From Hydrocarboniphaga sp. (GTDB lineage Bacteria > Pseudomonadota > Gammaproteobacteria > Nevskiales > Nevskiaceae), in NCBI RefSeq assembly GCF_028291725.1, contig NZ_JAQGNT010000051.1, positions 1-64,000 on the forward strand: 64,000 nt of DNA. Reading direction: 5' to 3'. This document shows positions 26,766 through 35,977 of this stretch, piece after piece (the stretch's first letter is position 1; each line of letters opens with the position of its first letter). The position numbers were made by a program, and so were the translations under genes. The notes beneath the pieces are model-generated. The model was not told the DNA's origin and ran no database searches. It saw nothing but the letters and a program-made list of their open reading frames with translations.

Positions 26766-28046
26766 ATGGGTGCAACTAACAACGCGGCGGCCGAATGGCG
26801 TCGTTTCTGGTTTCTGCCGCTCGTCGCAGCGCTCGGCTACGCGACTTCTGTACTGCACGTCTATTCGATCGGCCCGTTCATCGCGCCCTTGCATCAGGAG
26901 TTCGGTTGGTCCCGCGCGCAAATCTCTGCGGGAATCACCGTCTCGGCCATCATCAGCGGCATCTTCTGCATTCCGATCGGCATGCTTGTCGATCGGATCG
27001 GGCCGCGTTTCGTCGGGCTCGTCGGCGTGCTGGTGATGGCGGCGGCGTTTGCGCTGCTCGGCACCGCGACGGGTCATACCTCGAACTGGCTGATGCTGTG
27101 GGCCGCGGTTGCCGTCGGAACGTTCTGGGTACAGGCGACCGTGTGGACCAGCGCGGTCGCGAGCCGCTTCGAAACCTCGCGGGGGCTCGCATTCGCGCTC
27201 ACGCTTTCGGGCGCTTCGGTGGCCGCGACGGTTTTTCCGATGCTCGCGACCTGGTTGATCGGCTCTTACGGATGGCGCACGGCCTTTCCGGCGATGGCCG
27301 GCATCTGGGCGGCGCTGGTTTTCCCCTTGCTGTTCCTGTTCTTCCGCGGCGCCCGCGACCAGGGCCGCTTGCAGCGTGCGGCGGCCGCGAGTGTGGCGAG
27401 AGCTCGAGCGGGTGTGAGTTTCTCCGAGGGGCTGCGTTCGCCGGCCCTTTACAAGCTGCTGCTGGCTTCCGGCCTTTTCTCTTTTACCCTGATCGGCGCC
27501 CTTGTCCATTTCGTTCCGATCCTCACGGATGCTGGCGCCGTGCCGCTCAAGGCGGCGGGGATTGCTTCGCTGATCGGCATCTTCTCCATCGTCGGCCGGC
27601 TCGGCACCGGCGTACTGTTGGATCGGTTTCCCGGGCACCGGGTCGGCGCGCTCGCTTTCCTGATCCCGATCATCGCCTGTGCTCTGCTGCTGCTTGACGG
27701 TGCAAACCCGATCAGCCAGTCGGTCGCTGCTGCAGCCTTCGGACTTACCGTTGGTTCGGAGGTCGATGTCATCGCCTATCTCGCGGCGAAGCACTTCGGG
27801 CTCAAGAACTTCGGTGCCTTATACGGCGTGCTGCAAATGGCGCTGGCCTGCGGCACGGCTTTTGGCCCGCTCGCGGCGGGCACCGTGTTCGACCATTACG
27901 GCAGCTATGCGCCGTTCCTGATGCTGACCATCGCCCTGATGGCAGTGAGCGCCGTCGCGCTCTTCAGCCTCGGCCTGCCGCCGGTCCAAGCAGCGCCGGT
28001 CATCGCCGCCCATGCAGGCGTCCCGGATCAACGTGACGTATTATAG
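26766..28046 (+). CDS. Major facilitator superfamily transporter
   Basis: This 426-residue inner-membrane protein has about twelve hydrophobic segments. A motif-A-like loop IGMLVDRIGPRFVG follows transmembrane segment 2, and a second half-repeat GTGVLLDRFPGHRVG lies after the central loop. It resembles the monocarboxylate/oxalate-formate-type MFS group, so it probably imports an organic acid or ketone or exports an intermediate of the cluster. A GGGAAGGGAAG stretch precedes the ATG at 26766. Its place between oxygenase genes suggests it serves the same substrate. Confidence 0.88.
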   Translation: MGATNNAAAEWRRFWFLPLVAALGYATSVLHVYSIGPFIAPLHQEFGWSRAQISAGITVSAIISGIFCIPIGMLVDRIGPRFVGLVGVLVMAAAFALLGTATGHTSNWLMLWAAVAVGTFWVQATVWTSAVASRFETSRGLAFALTLSGASVAATVFPMLATWLIGSYGWRTAFPAMAGIWAALVFPLLFLFFRGARDQGRLQRAAAASVARARAGVSFSEGLRSPALYKLLLASGLFSFTLIGALVHFVPILTDAGAVPLKAAGIASLIGIFSIVGRLGTGVLLDRFPGHRVGALAFLIPIIACALLLLDGANPISQSVAAAAFGLTVGSEVDVIAYLAAKHFGLKNFGALYGVLQMALACGTAFGPLAAGTVFDHYGSYAPFLMLTIALMAVSAVALFSLGLPPVQAAPVIAAHAGVPDQRDVL

Positions 28047-28102
28047 TTGCCCGTATAATGAGCATCATCGTTGATTATCAAAGTGCTTGAGGAGCGATTT
28101 AT

Positions 28103-29926
28103 ATGAGGTGTCAGCCTACACAGACGCCTGAGGACATCAACATTCCGGCACTGCGGGAGAAGTACCGCCAGGAGCGCGACAAGCGCGTTCGTGCCGACGG
28201 TCAGAAGCAGTACGTGCGGCCAACCGGGGATGCTGTCGGCAGTTATGCAGATGACCCCCACATGCCGGTGGCGCAGCGCGAGCCGATCTCGGAAGATCTC
28301 GACGTTCTGGTTCTCGGCGGCGGCTGGGGCGGGATCATGGCCGCCTATCACCTCACGAAGGCGGGCGTCAGCAACTTTCGCAACGTTGACACCGCAGGCG
28401 ACTTCGGCGGGGTCTGGTACTGGAATCGCTATCCCGGCATCCAGTGCGACAACGAATCCTACTGTTACCTGCCGCTGCTGGAAGAGATGGGCTTCATGCC
28501 GTCGAAGAAGTTCGCCGACGGCTGGGAGATCCAGCAATACGCCAGGTCGATCGCCGAGAAATTCGGCTTTGCCGACAAGGCGCTGTTCCACACGCTGATC
28601 CACACGCTGCGCTGGGACGAGAAGATCAAGCGCTGGCGGGTGGGCACCCGTCGGGGCGACGACATTCGCGCCCGCTTCGTGATTCTGGCCTGCGGCGTGC
28701 TGAATATGCCGAAGCTGCCGAGCCTTGAGGGCATCGACCAGTTCAAAGGCAAGATTTTCCACAGCGCGCGCTGGGATTACGGCTACACCGGCGGCGGTTA
28801 CGGCAATCCGGTGCTGGACAAGCTGGCCGACAAGCGCGTCGCGGTCGTGGGCACCGGAGCGACCGCCATTCAGGCTGTTCCCTATCTGGGCAAATACGCC
28901 GAGCAGCTTTACGTGGTTCAGCGCACGCCTTCAAGCGTCGACGAGCGGCCCAATCCTCCGACCAGCTCAGAATTCACGGAGTCACTGAAGCCGGGCTGGC
29001 AGAAGGAGCGTCAGGAGAATTTCCATCGGGCGGCGATGGAAGGGTTCCGGCCGGGCGAGCCGGATCTGATCTGCGACATCTGGACCGAGATCAGCCGGAA
29101 CTTCCAGGCCGAGATGGAGGCCGAGGGCTGGCCGCAGCTGACCATGGAGCAATTCATGGCCAAGCGCGAAGTCATCGACTACCGCGTGATGGAGCGGCTG
29201 CGCCGCCGTGTCGAAGCCATGGTCCGGGACCCGGCAACGGCCGAATCCCTGAAGCCCTATTACCGCGCCCTGTGCAAGCGGCCGTTGTCCAGCGACGAGT
29301 TCTATCCGACCTTCAATCGCCCCAATGTTCAACTGGTCGACGTCTCCGAAACCAAGGGCGTGCAGCGCATGACCGAGAACGGCTTCATCGCCAACGGCAA
29401 GGAATATAAAGTCGACTGCATGATCTTCGCCAGCGGCTTCGAAGTGACCAGCGATCTGGAACGCCGCTGGGGTATGGACGTGGTCGAAGGCCGCGACGGC
29501 CGGTCGATCTACAAGCACTGGTCCGAAGGTCCGAAGACGCTGCACGGCACGATGACGCACGGCTTCCCGAACCAGTTCTACATCGGCTATATCCAGGGCG
29601 GCCTCAACGCCTCGGTGACCGAGCAGTTCGGGCAGCAGGGCTACCACAGCGCCTACATCATCAGCGAGGCGCTCAAGCGCGGCCTCAAGGTCGTTGAGCC
29701 CAGCCAGGAAGCCCAGGACGAATATATCCGTCGTTTCCGGGAATTGGAGATCGACTACTCCGAATTCCAGAACACCTGCCCGCCGGGCTATTTCAACAAC
29801 GAGGGCGAAACCAAGCCGAAATGGGCTCTTTTCGCAGGCTGGGGCCCGGGCTGGGCCGCTTTCCGGCAGATGCTTGCCGATTGGCGGAACAAGGGCGATC
29901 TGGAAGGGCTGGTCGTCGAGAAGTAA
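28103..29926 (+). CDS. Baeyer-Villiger-type flavin monooxygenase
   Basis: This 607-residue FAD/NADPH enzyme has a first dinucleotide site at VLGGGWGGIMA (about 70-80) and the second at VVGTGATAIQ (about 248-257). Between them is the Baeyer-Villiger fingerprint FKGKIFHSARWD (214-225), matching FxGxxxHxxxW[PD]. It has the N-terminal extension typical of long BVMOs such as those acting on cyclic or phenyl ketones. It would insert oxygen into a ketone to give an ester or lactone. It lies between the MFS gene and the second Rieske gene, so a ketone intermediate in this pathway is likely. Confidence 0.92.
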   Translation: MRCQPTQTPEDINIPALREKYRQERDKRVRADGQKQYVRPTGDAVGSYADDPHMPVAQREPISEDLDVLVLGGGWGGIMAAYHLTKAGVSNFRNVDTAGDFGGVWYWNRYPGIQCDNESYCYLPLLEEMGFMPSKKFADGWEIQQYARSIAEKFGFADKALFHTLIHTLRWDEKIKRWRVGTRRGDDIRARFVILACGVLNMPKLPSLEGIDQFKGKIFHSARWDYGYTGGGYGNPVLDKLADKRVAVVGTGATAIQAVPYLGKYAEQLYVVQRTPSSVDERPNPPTSSEFTESLKPGWQKERQENFHRAAMEGFRPGEPDLICDIWTEISRNFQAEMEAEGWPQLTMEQFMAKREVIDYRVMERLRRRVEAMVRDPATAESLKPYYRALCKRPLSSDEFYPTFNRPNVQLVDVSETKGVQRMTENGFIANGKEYKVDCMIFASGFEVTSDLERRWGMDVVEGRDGRSIYKHWSEGPKTLHGTMTHGFPNQFYIGYIQGGLNASVTEQFGQQGYHSAYIISEALKRGLKVVEPSQEAQDEYIRRFRELEIDYSEFQNTCPPGYFNNEGETKPKWALFAGWGPGWAAFRQMLADWRNKGDLEGLVVEK

Positions 29927-30060
29927 TCAACAGCGGTGTTGGCAACTCGACGTCCCCGTTCGTGCGGTTATGATTGAGGGCGGCGCGGAGCAGCGAGGCG
30001 TCGGATGGAGCAGCGGGTCGCAGCAACCGAACCCGCGAGGTTTCTGGATTGGAGGATGTC

Positions 30061-31464
30061 GTGAACTATCAGGTCAATATCGGAGCGGACGATCAGGTCA
30101 ATGTGAAGGTCGAAGACCTTTCCGAGCCGCTCAGCTTCCCGGTGGAAGCCTACCTTTCTCCCGAGTACGCGCGGCAGGAAGGCGACAAGCTGTGGGCCAA
30201 GGTGTGGCAGCACGCCGGCCGTGTCGAAGAGATCCCGAACGTCGGCGACTACCTCACCTACAACATCGGCCGCGACTCGATCATCGTCATCCGCACCGCA
30301 GCCGACACGATCAAGGCCTATCACAACGTCTGCTCACACCGCGGCCGCCAGCTCATCGACGCGCCACCCGAGAGCAATGGCGTGCGAGGCAATCGCAGGG
30401 GCTTCGTCTGCGGCTTCCATGCCTGGCGCTACGACCTCGAAGGCAACTGCACTTTCAAGCTGGACGAGCAGGACTGGAAAGGCGCGCTGAGCGACGAGAG
30501 CCGCACCAAGCTGCCGCAGGTGCGGGTCGACAGCTGGGGCGGCTGGCTGTTCATCAACATGGATCTCAATGCGATCCCGCTGCGCGAATATATGGACGAG
30601 GCCGGCGATATCCTCGACCCGTTCGAGCTGGGCAAGATGCGTTACAAGTGGCGCCAGTGGGTGATCTTCGATTGCAACTGGAAGACGGCGATCGAAGCTT
30701 TCATGGAGCCTTATCACGTCGCCGGCACGCATACGCAGATGCTGAACAACGGCGACTACTACGCCTACAGCGCGGCCTACGGCCTGCATGGTGTCTCCGG
30801 CTTCGACGTGCGCAACACCGGTAACGGGGTCAAGCAGGCCAGCACGGTCACTCGCGCTGGCAAAGAGGGCAAGGACCCGCGCATCTCGACCTATGAGCTG
30901 CAGAACGAGATCTACACCACCGTCAACAACGCCAGCACGACCGAAACGCTGGTGAATGCGGCCAGGCGTCTGGTTGACGAACTGCCCGAAGGCACGCCGG
31001 CGCCCGAAGTGATCAAGCACTGGCTGGCGCGGGCGCGCGAGGACGATGCCAAGCGCGGTATCACCTGGCCGACGATCACGCCCGAGCAGCAGGGCAAGGC
31101 GGGCCTCGCCTGGAGCATCTTCCCGAACATGTCGATCCTGCAGGGCATCACCTTTGCGCTGTGCTATCGCGCGCGCCCCTATGGTGACGATCCGAACAAG
31201 TGCATCTTCGAGACTTACGCGATCGAGCGCTTTCCGATCGGTGCGGAGCCGAAGACCGAATGGGTCTATGCCGAGGCCACCAAGGAAAAGTGGGGCCTGG
31301 TGCTGTCGCAGGACTTCTCGAACATGGCCGCGGTGCAGCGCGGCATGCACTCGCGCGGCTTCCGCGGCACCTTGCCCAACCCGCATCAGGAACGGAAGGT
31401 CACCAACTTCCACCGCAATCTTGCGGATTACATGGGGGCCGGCGCGCTGCGTCTGCTCAAGTAG
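30061..31464 (+). CDS. Rieske non-heme iron oxygenase, alpha-type subunit 2
   Basis: This 467-residue oxygenase has Rieske ligands C91, H93, C117 and H120 (CSHRG then CGFHAW) and catalytic iron ligands probably H219 and H224 (EPYHVAGTHTQM). It is clearly paralogous to the 24423 gene product, sharing for example RRLVDELPEGTP and DPNKCIFE. The start is GTG 30061 with GGAGG just upstream. Divergence around the active site (ITHPEF against AGTHTQM) suggests different substrates or regiochemistry. No electron-transfer partners are nearby. Confidence 0.9.
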   Translation: MNYQVNIGADDQVNVKVEDLSEPLSFPVEAYLSPEYARQEGDKLWAKVWQHAGRVEEIPNVGDYLTYNIGRDSIIVIRTAADTIKAYHNVCSHRGRQLIDAPPESNGVRGNRRGFVCGFHAWRYDLEGNCTFKLDEQDWKGALSDESRTKLPQVRVDSWGGWLFINMDLNAIPLREYMDEAGDILDPFELGKMRYKWRQWVIFDCNWKTAIEAFMEPYHVAGTHTQMLNNGDYYAYSAAYGLHGVSGFDVRNTGNGVKQASTVTRAGKEGKDPRISTYELQNEIYTTVNNASTTETLVNAARRLVDELPEGTPAPEVIKHWLARAREDDAKRGITWPTITPEQQGKAGLAWSIFPNMSILQGITFALCYRARPYGDDPNKCIFETYAIERFPIGAEPKTEWVYAEATKEKWGLVLSQDFSNMAAVQRGMHSRGFRGTLPNPHQERKVTNFHRNLADYMGAGALRLLK

Positions 31465-31560
31465 CCGATACACCGAGATACACCGTTATTTCCGAGCGCC
31501 TGGAGCACACGCTCGGGCTTCATTTGACCGCTGCAGCCAAAACACGAAGGAAGGCTCAAC

Positions 31561-33288
31561 ATGGCCGTAAAAGTTTACGAACGCATCCTGGAGCTCCTTG
31601 AGGCCGAGGGAATCAACGCCGTCTTCGGCATCCCGGATCCCAACTTCGTTCACCTGTTTGTAGCGGCCGAAAAGCGCGGCTGGACTGTGGTGACCCCGCA
31701 CCACGAGCTGTCGGCCGGCTTCATGGCGGAAGGCTACGCCCGCATGACCGGCAGGCCGGCGCTGTGTATCGCCACTCTGGGCCCGGGCATCGCCCTGACT
31801 TCCGGCTCGATGATGACCTCGCTGGTCGAAAACACCCCGGTCATCTACATCGGCGGCCAGCGCGCCCGCATCACCGAGCAGCGCGTGCGCCGCGGCCGCA
31901 TCCAGTTCATCCAGCAGGAACCGCTGTTCGAGAACTCGGTGAAGTGGAGCGCCAGCATCGAGTACGCCGAACAGACCGACGAAATCATTCGCCACGCCCT
32001 GCGCGTCTGCCAGTCCGGCACCCCGGGTCCGGTCTACATCGAGTATCCGTCACACGTCATCAACCAGGATCTGGACGTGCCGCCGGCGCTGCCGCCGTCG
32101 TCCTACCGCCTGGTCGAGCCGGGCGCGGACGGCAACATGGTGGCCAAGGCCGCCGAGCTGATCAAAAACGCCGAGTGCCCGGTGCTGCTGGTCGGCCACG
32201 CGGTGCAGTGCACCCGCGCCGGTCAGAAGGTGCGCGAGCTGGCCGAGCTGATGGGCTGCCCGATCCTGCAGACCTCAGGCGGCACGGCCTTCATCGAAGG
32301 TGTCGAAGATCGCACCTTCCCGTATCTGTTCTCCAATGTGGGTGACGAGATCGTCGCCAAGTCCGACGTCGTCGTCGCCATCGGCACCGAAATCGGCGAG
32401 CCGTCGCACTACGGCCGCGGCCACCTGTGGGCCAAGGGCAAGACCGACCGCAAGTGGATCTACGTCGAACTCGACCCGGAGGCGATCGGCCAGAACCGCC
32501 CGATCGACGTGCCGCTGGTCGGCGACCTGCGCACCGTCGTGCCGCAGCTCTCCGCTGCACTGAAAGGCAGCCCGCGCAAGGAGCACCCGGATCTGCAGCG
32601 CTGGATCAAGGAAGACAAGGACCGCCTGGACTCGCTGGCCAAGCAGGATTTCAAGACCGACAGCGGCCGCGTTCACACCGGCCAGTGGGTCATCGAAGCA
32701 ACCAAGGCCATGCCGAAGAACGCGATCCACGCGCGCGACGGCGGTGGCACCGTGATCTTCACCTGGACCTACCTGCAATCGAAGCCGCACGACGTGGTCT
32801 GGAACCAGAACTTCGGTTGCCTGGGTACCGGCCTGGGCTACGCCATCGGCGCCTCGATTGCCGACGGCGGCAAGCGTCCGGTGCTGCTGACTACCAGCGA
32901 CTCGTCGTTCCTGTACCACATCAGCGACCTGGAAGTGGCTCACCGCTTCAAGCTGCCGCTGGTCGTCGTGGTGGGCGTGGACAACTCCTGGGGCCTGGAA
33001 GTCGGCGTGTACAAGCGCACCTTCGGCCACGGCAACACCACCGAGCCGGGCGTGCACTGGAGCAAGGACGTGCGCTTCGACCAGATCGCCAAGGGCCTCG
33101 GCTGCGAAGGCGTCTACATCGAGAAGGGCGAAGACATTGGCGCTGCCGTGACCGCAGCCTTCGAAAGCGGCAAGCCGACGGTCATCCACGTGCCGATCGA
33201 TCCGGTCATCAACCACGGCGGCAACAAGAACCTGGATACGCCGAACTACGACCGTTTCCGCACCTGGTACGCCGAAGGCCAGCAGTAA
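31561..33288 (+). CDS. Thiamine diphosphate-dependent enzyme (acetolactate synthase-like)
   Basis: This 575-residue enzyme has the three-domain fold of acetolactate synthase or benzoylformate decarboxylase. The proton-relay Glu49 is in HHELSAGFMAEGYAR. In the cofactor motif, normally GDGS...N, the sequence is TTSDSSFLYH followed 20 residues on by VGVDNSWG. The Mg-binding Asp and Asn are kept but both flanking glycines are replaced. It would cleave or form a C-C bond next to a carbonyl (2-keto acid decarboxylation, or lyase of a 2-hydroxyacyl-CoA or acyloin). The next gene is an aldehyde dehydrogenase, which fits release of an aldehyde. A clear terminator follows. Confidence 0.88.
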   Translation: MAVKVYERILELLEAEGINAVFGIPDPNFVHLFVAAEKRGWTVVTPHHELSAGFMAEGYARMTGRPALCIATLGPGIALTSGSMMTSLVENTPVIYIGGQRARITEQRVRRGRIQFIQQEPLFENSVKWSASIEYAEQTDEIIRHALRVCQSGTPGPVYIEYPSHVINQDLDVPPALPPSSYRLVEPGADGNMVAKAAELIKNAECPVLLVGHAVQCTRAGQKVRELAELMGCPILQTSGGTAFIEGVEDRTFPYLFSNVGDEIVAKSDVVVAIGTEIGEPSHYGRGHLWAKGKTDRKWIYVELDPEAIGQNRPIDVPLVGDLRTVVPQLSAALKGSPRKEHPDLQRWIKEDKDRLDSLAKQDFKTDSGRVHTGQWVIEATKAMPKNAIHARDGGGTVIFTWTYLQSKPHDVVWNQNFGCLGTGLGYAIGASIADGGKRPVLLTTSDSSFLYHISDLEVAHRFKLPLVVVVGVDNSWGLEVGVYKRTFGHGNTTEPGVHWSKDVRFDQIAKGLGCEGVYIEKGEDIGAAVTAAFESGKPTVIHVPIDPVINHGGNKNLDTPNYDRFRTWYAEGQQ

Positions 33289-33312
33289 GTCGGAGCGACT
33301 GAGCTGCTGTAC

Positions 33313-33358
33313 GCCCGCGTCGCGATCTTCATCTCACGACGCGGGCTTTTCGGTTTTT
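33313..33358 (+). terminator. Rho-independent terminator after the TPP enzyme gene
   Basis: A perfect 10 bp stem, GCCCGCGTCG (33313-33322) with CGACGCGGGC (33337-33346), encloses a 14-base loop and is followed by TTTTCGGTTTTT. It lies 25 bp after the stop at 33288 and should end the oxygenase operon. Confidence 0.9.
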
Positions 33359-33364
33359 AAAGTT

Positions 33365-33443
33365 GTCATTCCCGCGAAGGCGGGAATCCAGGGATCGGGA
33401 GCAGCACTTCGCCGCTCTGGATTCCCGCCTTCGCGGGAATGAC
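33365..33443. repeat. dRS3-like inverted repeat, family C copy 1
   Basis: The arm GTCATTCCCGCGAAGGCGGG... (27 bases) and its full complement ending CGCGGGAATGAC are separated by about 25 bases. Each arm is itself a small palindrome ATTCCCG...CGGGAAT, like the Neisseria dRS3 unit. A second copy is at 56723-56787. It sits between a terminator and the aldehyde dehydrogenase start. Confidence 0.85.
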
Positions 33444-33476
33444 AGGAAAGGATTTCGAAGAACGAGGAGAAGCTTC

Positions 33477-34895
33477 ATGCGTGACTATCTGAAGTTCTAC
33501 ATCGATGGAAAGTGGGTCGATCCGGTTGAGCACAAGACCTCGAACGTGATCAACCCGGCCACCGAAGAAGTCTCCGGCCACATCTCGATGGCCTCGGTTG
33601 CGGATGTCGAGAAGGCGGTCGTCGCCGCGCGCAAGGCCTTCGCCAGCTGGTCGCAGACCACGCGCGAACAGCGTCTGGAAATCGTACTCGCGATTCAGGC
33701 CGAATACGCCAAGCGCCAGATCGAAATCGGTGAAGCCATCACCGAAGAAATGGGCGCACCCAATGCGTTGGGCTGCGGCTTCCATATCGGCCTGGGCGGC
33801 GGCCACATCGCCGCGGCCATCGACTCGCTCAAGGCCTTCAAGTTCGAGGAGCTGCGCGGTTCGACCATGATCAACCGCGTGCCGATCGGTGTCTGCGCGC
33901 TGATCACGCCGTGGAACTGGCCGATGAACCAGGTTGCGGTCAAGGTGCTGCCGGCTCTGGCCACCGGTTGCACGATGGTACTCAAGCCGCCACAGCTCGC
34001 GCCGTATTCTGCGCAGATCTTCGCCGAGGTGCTGCATGCGGCCGGCGTGCCGGCCGGCGTGTTCAACATGCTGCAGGGCAGTGGTGCCGTCGTCGGCGCC
34101 GCGCTGTCCGCGCATCCGGAAGTGGACCTGGTTTCCATCACCGGTTCCGAGGCGGTCGGCGTCGAGATCGCCAAGGCCGCGGCGCCGACGGTCAAGCGTG
34201 TGTGCCAGGAGTTGGGCGGCAAGAGCGCCTTCATCGTGCTCGACGACGCGGACCTTGCGAAAAATGTCGCCGGCGCCACCGGCGGCATGATGATCAACTC
34301 CGGCCAGACCTGCAGCGCCGGTTCGCGCCTGCTGGTGCCGAAGGCGCGCATGGCGGAAGCCATCGAAGCCGCGAAGAAGGCGGCGGCGGATGTCACGGTC
34401 GGCGATCCCAAGGGACAGTTCGCGATGGGTCCTGTGGTGTCGAAGAATCAGTACAACGAAGTCCAGCGCTACATCGAGATCGGTGTGCAGGAAGGCGCCG
34501 AGCTGATCGCGGGCGGCCCTGGTCGTCCGGAGGGCATCACCAAGGGTTTCTACTGCAAGCCCACGGTGTTCGCCAAGGTCAGCAACAAGATGAAGATTGC
34601 TCGCGAGGAAGTGTTCGGGCCGGTGCTCGTCATCATCGGCTACGACGACATCGATCACGCCATCGAGATCGCCAACGACTCCGACTTCGGTCTCGCCGGC
34701 TACGTCAACGGCGTCGACAAGGCGCAGTGCAATGCGGTCGCCAAGCGCATGCGCACCGGCTGGGTGTCGATCAACGGCGGCTTCGATTTCCAGGCGCCGT
34801 TCGGCGGCATGAAGAAGAGCGGCAACGGCCGCGAATGGGGTGAGCTGGGCTTCCACGAGTACGTGGAGATCCAGGCGCTGTTGGGTTACGCGTAG
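33477..34895 (+). CDS. Aldehyde dehydrogenase (NAD(P)-dependent)
   Basis: This 472-residue member of the aldehyde dehydrogenase superfamily has the catalytic Glu in QELGGKSAFIVL, the catalytic Cys in NSGQTCSAGSRLLV and the fingerprint EEVFGPVLVII. It converts an aldehyde to the carboxylic acid. GAGGAG lies ten bases before the ATG at 33477. It is separated from the TPP enzyme gene by a terminator and a repeat, so it has its own promoter or is read through. The aldehyde could come from the neighbouring TPP enzyme. Confidence 0.92.
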   Translation: MRDYLKFYIDGKWVDPVEHKTSNVINPATEEVSGHISMASVADVEKAVVAARKAFASWSQTTREQRLEIVLAIQAEYAKRQIEIGEAITEEMGAPNALGCGFHIGLGGGHIAAAIDSLKAFKFEELRGSTMINRVPIGVCALITPWNWPMNQVAVKVLPALATGCTMVLKPPQLAPYSAQIFAEVLHAAGVPAGVFNMLQGSGAVVGAALSAHPEVDLVSITGSEAVGVEIAKAAAPTVKRVCQELGGKSAFIVLDDADLAKNVAGATGGMMINSGQTCSAGSRLLVPKARMAEAIEAAKKAAADVTVGDPKGQFAMGPVVSKNQYNEVQRYIEIGVQEGAELIAGGPGRPEGITKGFYCKPTVFAKVSNKMKIAREEVFGPVLVIIGYDDIDHAIEIANDSDFGLAGYVNGVDKAQCNAVAKRMRTGWVSINGGFDFQAPFGGMKKSGNGREWGELGFHEYVEIQALLGYA

Positions 34896-34950
34896 CCGTT
34901 TCCCCTCTCCCCCCGGGAGAGGGGTTTGCAGAAAGTCGTAACTTCACCGT

Positions 34951-35043
34951 GGAAGCGATTGGAGCCTGGTGGCTTCCCTGGTCTTCAAAACCAGTGGCCC
35001 GCGAACAGCGGGCGGTGGGTTCGATTCCCATCCGCTTCCGCCA
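34951..35043 (+). tRNA. selC: tRNA-Sec (anticodon TCA), selC
   Basis: The 93-base sequence folds as a selenocysteine tRNA. The acceptor arm is GGAAGCG with CGCTTCC, the 6 bp D stem is GGAGCC/GGCTTC, and the anticodon stem is CTGGT/ACCAG. Its loop CTTCAAA has anticodon TCA at 34985-34987. The long variable arm is GCCCGC-GAACA-GCGGGC and the T loop is TTCGATT. GCCA closes the 3-prime end, so CCA is encoded. It stands 56 bp after the aldehyde dehydrogenase and 38 bp before the SDR gene. With selB, selA and selD nearby it completes the selenocysteine machinery. Confidence 0.97.
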
Positions 35044-35081
35044 TTCCTAAAAGCAAAACCTGCACGCGAGAAGAGTTTCGG

Positions 35082-35951
35082 ATGCCCGAGCAGAACATCG
35101 TCGCCATCGTGACGGGTGCCAGCCGCGGTGCCGGACGCGGCATTGCGATCGCGCTCGGCACCCATGGCGCCACCGTCTACGTCACGGGACGCTCGCTGAA
35201 GGCGGGCGATCATGCGTTGCCGGGCACGGTCATTGAGACGGCGGCGGCCGTCACCGCGGCTGGTGGACGCGGCATCGTGGTGCGCGTCGATCATGCGGTT
35301 GATGCCGAGATCGAGGCGCTGTTCGAGCAGGTACGGCGCGAGCAGGGCCGCATCGACATCCTTGTCAACAACGCAGCGGCCGTGCACGACGAACTCAACA
35401 TGCGCGGCAATTTCTGGGAGAAGCCGATGCATCTGGCCGACATGATCAGCGTCGGCGTGCGCTCGGGCTACGTGGCGAGCTATCTCGCGGCGCCGACGAT
35501 GATCGCGCAGGATCGCGGACTCATCGTGTTCACGTCCGCCTCGGGCGCCGTGCACTATTCGATGGGACCGGCCTACGGTGCGCACAAGGCCGGCCTCGAC
35601 AAGCTGGCGGCGGACATGGCCGTCGATTTCAGGCAGGCGCGATCAAAGGTCGCTGCGCTGTCGATCTGGATGGGTACGGTGCTCACCGACCGGCTCAAGG
35701 GCATCATCGCTGCCGACCGCGCGAAGTACGGCCATCTGGAGGCCTCCGCCGAGACGCCGGAGTTCACCGGCCACGTGATCTGGGCGCTGTATCACGACCC
35801 GCAACTTTCCGAACTCTGCGGCCAGACCGTCATCGGTGCCGAGATGGCGGTGAAGTACGGCATTCAGGACGAGGGCGGGCGTCAGCCGCCTTCGTATCGC
35901 GATACGCACCAAGTCGTCCCGCGTGTGCAGTACCCCCTCATCATCCGCTAA
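35082..35951 (+). CDS. Short-chain dehydrogenase/reductase downstream of selC
   Basis: This 289-residue SDR has the motif TGASRGAG (11-18), NNAA in place of NNAG, a Ser in TSASGAVHYS and the YGAHK Tyr/Lys pair. The C-terminal extension (YRDTHQVVPRVQYPLIIR) is uncommon. The ATG at 35082 is used because upstream codons run through tRNA-Sec. It is followed after 26 bp by an NTF2-like gene. Members of this subgroup are often annotated as oxidoreductases of unknown substrate. It may be cotranscribed with tRNA-Sec. Confidence 0.85.
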   Translation: MPEQNIVAIVTGASRGAGRGIAIALGTHGATVYVTGRSLKAGDHALPGTVIETAAAVTAAGGRGIVVRVDHAVDAEIEALFEQVRREQGRIDILVNNAAAVHDELNMRGNFWEKPMHLADMISVGVRSGYVASYLAAPTMIAQDRGLIVFTSASGAVHYSMGPAYGAHKAGLDKLAADMAVDFRQARSKVAALSIWMGTVLTDRLKGIIAADRAKYGHLEASAETPEFTGHVIWALYHDPQLSELCGQTVIGAEMAVKYGIQDEGGRQPPSYRDTHQVVPRVQYPLIIR

Positions 35952-35977
35952 CGAAAATACGGAAGGAGAACCGGCAC

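Noticed and set aside
33365-33443. CRISPR-like array
   Set aside because: There is only one inverted pair at each place, no series of equal direct repeats and no cas genes anywhere in the window.
34951-35043. tRNA-Sec as an attachment site of an integrated element
   Set aside because: I saw no integrase gene and no second copy of the tRNA 3-prime end in the window.
34926-35081. N-terminal extension of the SDR through tRNA-Sec
   Set aside because: The bases form a complete tRNA-Sec; the SDR homology starts at ATG 35082.
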